DNA from: an uncultured Coleofasciculus sp.
GTDB taxonomy: Bacteria > Cyanobacteriota > Cyanobacteriia > Cyanobacteriales > Coleofasciculaceae
DNA: 11,997 nt
Direction: 5' to 3'
Assembly (NCBI GenBank): GCA_902805485.1
Contig: CADCTM010000356.1
Span: 1 to 11,997 of the forward strand
Below, piece by piece: positions 8,090 to 11,997 of the stretch. A program made the position numbers and the translations under genes. The notes beneath the pieces were generated by a model. That model was not told the origin of the DNA. It searched no databases and saw only the letters and a program-made list of their open reading frames with translations. How positions within the stretch are numbered: position 1 is the first letter of the stretch; every line of letters begins with the position of its first letter.

Positions 8090-8662
8090 TTAGTCTGGCT
8101 GTAGAGAAGCTAAAGCCTCCCGCAACTTGCATAATCCCAAACGAATTCGGGTTTTTATGGTGCCCAGAGATTTACCCGTTTGAGCAGCAATTTCGACATG
8201 AGTAAGTCCTTTGTAATACGCTAACTCAAGAACCTGCTTTTGCTCTTGAGGCAACTTGCTTAAAGCCGCTAAGACATAAGCGCGGCGCTCAGAAATTAGC
8301 AAGTCTTCCTCTGGATTACACAAAGGTGGAGATTGCACAACAGCAATATTCACCGAGGCAGTTGCTGCCTTTGCGAGGCGTTGTAAGGCACGTAGTCGAT
8401 CTAGTGCCCGACTTCGGGTAAGCATAAACAACCAAGCATCAACTCGCCCTCGTTTGGCATCATAACGCCCAGCAGTTCGCCAGACTTGGCTAAAAACATC
8501 CAAAACAACTTCCTCAGCTTCTTCAACCGACTCTAAAAGCTTGAATGCGAGGGAGTAGAGTACCCTAGCGTAACGGTCATATAGTTCAGATAAAGCGGAT
8601 TGATCGAGCTTTGCGATCCTCTCCATGAGAAGAATGTCATCAATGGCTGGCTGGGTTGTCAT
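8090..8662 (-). CDS. ECF-type RNA polymerase sigma factor
   Basis: This 190-residue group 4 (extracytoplasmic-function) sigma factor directs RNA polymerase to stress promoters. Region 2 lies at about 23-92 (ALSELYDRYARVLYSLA, EEVVLDVFSQVWRTAGRYD, DAWLFMLTRSRALDRLRA). A linker follows, then region 4 at about 125-185 with the helix-turn-helix LTHVEIAAQTGKSLGTIKTR, reading the -35 element. Sigma regions 1 and 3 are absent, as expected for ECF factors. The gene is upstream of and on the same strand as the cupin anti-sigma gene, the standard sigma/anti-sigma operon order, and divergent from the ferritin-like gene. A TGA directly before the ATG blocks any longer N-terminus. The nearest Shine-Dalgarno (AGAGG, 8681-8677) is 14 nt away from this ATG and abuts another ATG. 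TATACT at 8730-8725 is a possible -10. The specific ECF group is not assigned. Confidence 0.93.
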   Translation of the reverse strand: MTTQPAIDDILLMERIAKLDQSALSELYDRYARVLYSLAFKLLESVEEAEEVVLDVFSQVWRTAGRYDAKRGRVDAWLFMLTRSRALDRLRALQRLAKAATASVNIAVVQSPPLCNPEEDLLISERRAYVLAALSKLPQEQKQVLELAYYKGLTHVEIAAQTGKSLGTIKTRIRLGLCKLREALASLQPD

Positions 8663-8890
8663 TCAGATAACGACATCCTCTGGACAGTGTAGTTAACTGC
8701 TGATGTCTCTAGCATCAGTCTTTCAGTATAGGCGATCGCACTATCGTCTAAGTTGTTCAAAATCACTGTCAGCCCGTTCCCATTAAAAATTACTTCTTCT
8801 TCACAGATCCAAGTCCTCTTTATCAGCGTATACAACTTTAGATTGCTGATTAACTAACGAAAAACCATCCACAGGAAGAACGAGAAACTT
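8663..8890. promoter_or_regulatory. Divergent promoter region, sigma gene / ferritin-like gene
   Basis: This 228-bp spacer must contain both divergent promoters. Visible elements are a dyad CTGATG-tctctag-CATCAG (8700-8718), a HIP1 site (8732-8739), TATACT on the minus strand (8730-8725) and TATACA on the plus strand (8829-8834) as possible -10 boxes. On the minus strand TGAACAACTT starts near 8759 and resembles the AAC core of ECF -35 elements. I could not find a clear ECF promoter pair shared by the two sides. The positions are seen; their role is inference. Confidence 0.4.
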
Positions 8891-9535
8891 ATGACTATAC
8901 CTCCACATCACTCAAAAACAGTTTCACGTCGCGGAGTTTTAGTCAGTGGAGCCTTTGCTGGTGTCGCGGCAGCATTGGGAATTCCCGCGCTTGCCACTCG
9001 TGCAACCGCTACCCTAACTAATAATAAAAAAAACGACATCAAAATCCTCAACAATGCCCTCTATTACGAACACCAAGCGATTTGGGCTTATAGCTTTGCT
9101 GCCCCAAAGCTCACAAATACGGATGTCGGTAAAGCCGTCTTAGCGCTGGCACTGCGTAACCAAGCCGATCACAAACAACATCGTGATCCATTAGCGGCTG
9201 CCATCAAAAGCTTAGGCGGCACTCCCGTCATGGCAGAATCTAGCTATGATGTCTCCTCCTACATCAAGAAAAAAGAAGGAAACGTAGACTCAGATGTTAA
9301 TATTGCCAAGCTCGCCCTTGCACTAGAAACAGACGCCGCGATTGCATACACCACAGAAATTGCCCAACTCAAAACCCCGGCATTAATTACCGCAGGTGCG
9401 AGTATCGGTTCTACTGAGTCGGCACACGCCGCCGCTATCCGCGCCACCTTTAAATCCTTAGGCGTCCCCCTCGAAATTGTGCCAAGTTCCTTTGTCAGTG
9501 CCGATAACCGCAGTGCTTGGGTGCTTACTGTTTAG
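8891..9535 (+). CDS. Tat-exported ferritin-like (putative diiron) protein
   Basis: This 214-residue protein begins with a twin-arginine signal: SRRGVLVSG with R13/R14, a hydrophobic Ala-rich segment at 16-33, and likely cleavage near A35 or A40. It should therefore be exported folded to the periplasm or thylakoid lumen. The mature part is a four-helix ferritin-like domain. Candidate metal ligands are E60 (YYEHQAIWAYSF) in helix A, D93/H94/H97 (ADHKQHRD) in helix B, E146 (ALETDAAIAYTTE) in helix C and E176/H179 (ESAHAAAIR) in helix D. This fits the family of Tat-signal ferritin-like proteins, whose members may store iron or detoxify peroxide; their biochemistry is poorly known. Divergence from the ECF sigma gene makes it a plausible target of that sigma factor. 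The purine-rich AGGAAG (8873-8878) lies 12 nt before the ATG, a rather long spacing. There is no other Met near the signal peptide, so the start is well supported. Confidence 0.85.
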   Translation: MTIPPHHSKTVSRRGVLVSGAFAGVAAALGIPALATRATATLTNNKKNDIKILNNALYYEHQAIWAYSFAAPKLTNTDVGKAVLALALRNQADHKQHRDPLAAAIKSLGGTPVMAESSYDVSSYIKKKEGNVDSDVNIAKLALALETDAAIAYTTEIAQLKTPALITAGASIGSTESAHAAAIRATFKSLGVPLEIVPSSFVSADNRSAWVLTV

Positions 9536-9548
9536 ACTTACGGAACAA

Positions 9549-9608
9549 TTTTGGGGATTTGAGCTAATGCTAGATCCCCCAAAAAGGCTGCAAAAGCTGA
9601 GGGGGATC
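9549..9608 (+). terminator. Overlapping alternative hairpins after the ferritin-like gene
   Basis: GATCCCCC (9573-9580) pairs exactly with GGGGGATC (9601-9608) across a 20-nt loop. The same C-rich strand can instead pair with TTTTGGGGAT (9549-9558) to form ATCCCC(C)AAAA with one bulged C. The two stems exclude each other. The first stem starts 13 nt after the ferritin-like gene's stop, so a 3'-end or terminator role is likeliest. There is no T-run after the second stem. C-rich/G-rich inverted repeats of this kind are also common as dispersed elements in cyanobacteria. Confidence 0.45.
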
Positions 9609-10025
9609 GAAGTTTGATAATATAGCAAGCGTGCAAGTTCGCGTGAGTACAGAAAAGTTCTGCGCTTCTTTGAGAATCACCCTTGTATTCATACCAACTA
9701 TTTTGTCTCCAAAACCGCGCTTACCCATTCTCTATAACCAAATTGAGTTGAAAACTGCTGTAAAACCGATTGCCTCACAGTCTCAGACTCACGCAATCAT
9801 CAAACTACTGAAAATATTCCTGAATCAAAGCTGACGATTTATTGACAAATGAGGCAATTCTCAACCTCTAGAACTTCAAGTCTTTGGCAGCAAGTTTAGA
9901 GATTAGCCGCAGCATCTGGCAGCAATTTTCTTCAGCTTTACAGTTTGGGCTTTGTTGAATTGGCAGGTTGGTTAGGGATATGGCAAGGATGATTCTGATG
10001 TTGCATCTCAGTGCAGTACTTTATC
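9609..10025. other. Intergenic stretch with no supported gene
   Basis: About 417 bp of AT-rich sequence. The short open frames here (for example 9631-9834 plus and 9938-10207 minus) start without ribosome-binding sites and give Ser/Thr/Ile/Lys-rich peptides with no recognisable family or hydrophobic pattern. A tiny dyad CAGAA-aag-TTCTG lies at 9650-9662. I see no RNA gene or mobile-element ends. Confidence 0.5.
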
Positions 10026-10610
10026 GTAGGAATGGGTTTCGATTTGGAAATAAAGTTACTTTTAGGAATTTTTCTGCAACTATTGAAAGCGGAATTTTCC
10101 GAATTAATCATAACAGAATAAATTACCTCTGGTATTTTATTCATTGCCACATTAACTGCTGTTTGCTTAGAACAATTACCAGTCAAACTGGGCGTTATTA
10201 ATGCCATGCGAACGAGTTTGTGAGCAATGATTGGATTAATGGGACTGACACTTTTAAATAACAGCCATTCATCGCTGTCAAACTTCTCATCGCCTTGATC
10301 TGCGCGTTTTGTCTAATTTTTATCATCCATATTCCCTTTGTCTAGGGATGGTTCCTGCGCCTCAGGCGGGCTTGGGGACTGACTTGTTTTTTGCTGGATG
10401 GGGGCAGCAACGGCTTGATACTTGGTGCTTATGAAGCTACCAGGAGCAATGACACCATGCGTCGCAGTTGTTTGGGGGGCGATCGCTTTTTTTGGTTGCC
10501 GCACTGTGTCTGAATATCTGCCAGCGCCTAGCACCGCAATCATCACAACCCGAATATTCTCGTTAGCTCTTAATCGAGCAATAATGGTTCAGTTGCCAGG
10601 AGCGCCATAA
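10026..10610 (+). pseudogene. Probable decayed membrane-protein gene upstream of the hydrolase
   Basis: One reading frame (codons starting at 10026) gives peptide of coding character, interrupted by in-frame stops at 10119-10121 (TAA) and 10221-10223 (TGA). Parts are VGMGFDLEIKLLLGIFLQLL, ITSGILFIATLTAVCLEQLP and KLGVINAMRTSL, then AMIGLMGLTLLNN. A hydrophobic stretch IAVKLLIALICAFCLIFIIH continues in another frame from 10271. The first frame reopens around 10422 (CVAVVWGAIAFFG) and ends at a TAA (10608-10610). The final A of that stop is the first base of the hydrolase ATG. This pattern of hydrophobic segments, internal stops, at least two frame changes and a translationally coupled end suggests a former multi-pass membrane protein made in operon with the hydrolase. 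I do not recognise the family. Sequencing errors or simple non-coding DNA remain possible. Confidence 0.4.
10598..10602 (+). promoter_or_regulatory. Ribosome-binding site of the hydrolase gene
   Basis: AGGAG lies 7 nt before ATG 10610, the best Shine-Dalgarno in the window. It lies inside the end of the upstream degraded frame, and stop and start overlap as TAATG. This fixes the hydrolase start and points to former translational coupling. Confidence 0.8.
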
Positions 10611-11902
10611 TGAAACATTTAATAATTAGGAAACTATTAACATCTCTTGTTCTGTTAGTAAGTATTATTGGCTTTTTCTTAAGCAGTTGGATTATTCTTC
10701 CCGCCCCAAATTATCCTTTATTAGTATTAGGCGTGGGAGCGCCAGAAGTCAGTCCGTGGCTCATTTTATTAAACGCCATTCCTTTAGCAATCGCAACATT
10801 TCAATTCATTGTATCGGCGCGGGTAGGACGACAATACAGCTTATGGCAACGCCTTGCTTTGGGCGCGAGTTTAGTAGGATTAATTTTTAGCCTCCTGCCA
10901 CTAGTGCAACTGCCTGCAACCGAACAACGAATGACAGCAGCGATGGTTGAGGGGTTGGGTGCAGACTATATGGCAAGCATTCCCAGCGAGGTGCAAAGTA
11001 ATATGCGCTCAACCGCTTCTCCCCTACAGCCCTTCGGGCATCCTACGGCAGACGCCTCCCCTTGGGAGAAGCCCAGATCCCATCCTTTTGTCCTTGCTGA
11101 TGCTTTCCGAGGAATTAAGACGGGCGAAGTCCGCTATACACCTAATATCCAGTTTGCCGCGCCTGATGGCGTACCCTTGAAGATGGATATCTACCGTCCA
11201 CCAACAGTAGGAAACTATCCCGCAATTATCATCCTTTACGGTGGCGCTTGGCAGTACGGCAACCCCAAGGCAAATGCTGATTTTAGTCGTTACATGGCAG
11301 CACGGGGCTATACTATTTTTGCGATCGATTACCGCCATGCACCCCGTTATCGCTTCCCGGCACAACTGGATGATGTTCGTGCGGCTTTAGGATACATTCG
11401 CCAGTATGCGGCTAAATACGAGGCACAACCGGATCGTATGGCATTACTGGGACGTTCTGCGGGCGGACATTTGGCAATGCTTGCTGCTTATCAACCGGAT
11501 GCCTTACCCGTGCGGGCAGTTGTTAGTTATTATGGGCCATTTAACCTTACAGAAGGCTATAGAGATCCGCCTAACCCCGATCCCCTGAATGTCCGGGGTT
11601 TATTATCAGCGTTTTTAGGCGGTTCACCGGATCAATTACCAGAACAATATATCAAAGCTTCACCTGCAAGCTATGTAAAGCAACCACTGCCACCAACTTT
11701 ATTAGTACATGGAAGTCGCGATCATGTTGTTGAAGTGCGTTTTGCCAGGGATATGTATAAGCGCCTACGTGCCTTTGGTAGTACCAGTGTGCTGCTAGAA
11801 ATTCCTTGGGCAGAACACGCTTTTGATGCAATTTTCAATGGTCCGAGTAATCAACTAGCGCTGTATTATACAGAGCGTTTTTTCGCTTGGGCGCTGAAAT
11901 GA
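10610..11902 (+). CDS. Membrane-anchored alpha/beta hydrolase (esterase/lipase-like)
   Basis: A 430-residue protein. The N-terminus has three hydrophobic segments (about 8-30, 48-70 and 82-102). Charge distribution (KH..RK at the start, RVGRQYSLWQR between the second and third) suggests three membrane spans, which would place the catalytic part on the periplasmic side. The alpha/beta hydrolase domain spans about 175-430. It has the oxyanion motif YGGAW at 210-214 (an HGGxW variant with Tyr for His), the nucleophile elbow GRSAG with S283, acid D371 (VHGSRDHVVE) and H403 (WAEHAFD). The catalytic triad is therefore complete. This pattern is of the carboxylesterase/hormone-sensitive-lipase type; the natural substrate is unknown. 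A proline-rich linker (about 135-158) is encoded by a palindromic insert-like DNA segment. The start is fixed by AGGAG at 7-nt spacing. No terminator is evident in the 95 bases that follow. Confidence 0.9.
   Translation: MKHLIIRKLLTSLVLLVSIIGFFLSSWIILPAPNYPLLVLGVGAPEVSPWLILLNAIPLAIATFQFIVSARVGRQYSLWQRLALGASLVGLIFSLLPLVQLPATEQRMTAAMVEGLGADYMASIPSEVQSNMRSTASPLQPFGHPTADASPWEKPRSHPFVLADAFRGIKTGEVRYTPNIQFAAPDGVPLKMDIYRPPTVGNYPAIIILYGGAWQYGNPKANADFSRYMAARGYTIFAIDYRHAPRYRFPAQLDDVRAALGYIRQYAAKYEAQPDRMALLGRSAGGHLAMLAAYQPDALPVRAVVSYYGPFNLTEGYRDPPNPDPLNVRGLLSAFLGGSPDQLPEQYIKASPASYVKQPLPPTLLVHGSRDHVVEVRFARDMYKRLRAFGSTSVLLEIPWAEHAFDAIFNGPSNQLALYYTERFFAWALK
11015..11072. repeat. 58-bp nested palindrome inside the hydrolase gene
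   Basis: GCTTCTCCC (11015-11023) and GGGAGAAGC (11064-11072) form perfect 9-bp outer arms. Inside lies GCCC-ttc-GGGC (11029-11039), and the right outer arm overlaps a further dyad CTCCC-ctt-GGGAG (11056-11068). The segment is richer in G+C than its surroundings and encodes a Pro-rich linker rather than a fold element. It looks like a short dispersed repeat of the sort known in cyanobacteria, inserted without breaking the frame. Copies elsewhere in the genome cannot be seen from this window. Confidence 0.55.
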
Positions 11903-11997
11903 AATTGCTACAAAAATATTAGTTTGAGTTTATAAGCACAGATTACAGGGGTCGCCTTGCCGCAAGCTACACAGCGGAATTTAAGTGTGTTTATCTT

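Larger units (their letters stand above)
1201..10486. repeat. Eleven HIP1 octamers GCGATCGC scattered over the window
   Basis: Copies start at 1201, 2407, 2460, 3074, 3521, 5662, 5924, 6571, 7720, 8732 and 10479. That is about one per 1.1 kb, far above chance (an 8-mer is expected about once per 65 kb on random sequence of even base composition). This over-represented palindrome is a hallmark of many cyanobacterial genomes. All but the 8732 copy, in the sigma/ferritin-like spacer, lie within or near coding DNA, and the 10479 copy lies in the decayed frame. Confidence 0.9.

Noticed and set aside
8064..8132. Longer N-terminus for the anti-sigma starting at ATG 8132
   Set aside because: It would overlap the sigma gene by 43 bp and add a basic stretch unlike the family. 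ATG 8063 begins the recognisable domain and is better placed after the sigma stop.
9631..9834. 67-codon plus-strand open frame
   Set aside because: No ribosome-binding site, no hydrophobic or domain pattern and no family resemblance; judged to be chance.
9938..10207. 89-codon minus-strand open frame
   Set aside because: It lies antisense to the decayed membrane-protein frame, has no ribosome-binding site and has a random-looking composition.

Overview
The window is cyanobacterial chromosome. It carries eleven copies of the cyanobacterial HIP1 octamer GCGATCGC. Its genes are typical of cyanobacteria: an ABC1/UbiB-type kinase, a GAF-GAF-PAS class III adenylate cyclase of the CyaB type, and a stand-alone carotenoid-binding domain related to the N-terminal half of the orange carotenoid protein (OCP). 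Genes are spaced with leaders of 90-390 bp, and composition is moderately AT-rich, as in many filamentous and larger unicellular cyanobacteria. I cannot name the genus from sequence alone.

Layout. Positions 1-1701 (minus) hold an ABC1/AarF/UbiB-family kinase-like gene that runs off the left edge. It diverges from recN (2090-3883, plus) across a 388-bp spacer. A CyaB-like adenylate cyclase follows (4087-6717, plus). It converges on a minus-strand block with a 13-bp perfect hairpin between them. Reading that block in its own direction, the order is an ECF sigma factor (8662-8090), a cupin-type anti-sigma factor of ChrR kind (8063-7464), and a helical carotenoid protein (7267-6809). A Tat-exported ferritin-like protein (8891-9535, plus) is divergent from the sigma gene. 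Positions 9536-10609 hold no intact gene: about 490 bp of apparently non-coding DNA, then a stretch that looks like a decayed membrane-protein gene. A membrane-anchored alpha/beta hydrolase (10610-11902, plus) ends the window and starts with a TAATG stop/start overlap to that decayed frame.

How the genes may work together. The most interesting part is 6809-9535. In Rhodobacter the RpoE-ChrR sigma/anti-sigma pair is the classic sensor of singlet oxygen, and carotenoid proteins of the HCP/OCP family quench singlet oxygen. Here a sigma factor, a cupin anti-sigma, a carotenoid-binding protein and an exported putative diiron (ferritin-like) protein sit together. This suggests a compact photo-oxidative stress regulon, but that is inference from neighbourhood and family knowledge. 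The anti-sigma is unusual because its cupin metal ligands are present while the zinc ligands of the usual ChrR anti-sigma domain are absent. The other genes look like ordinary chromosomal genes: DNA break repair (recN), cAMP signalling (cyaB) and a quinone/lipid-related kinase-like protein.
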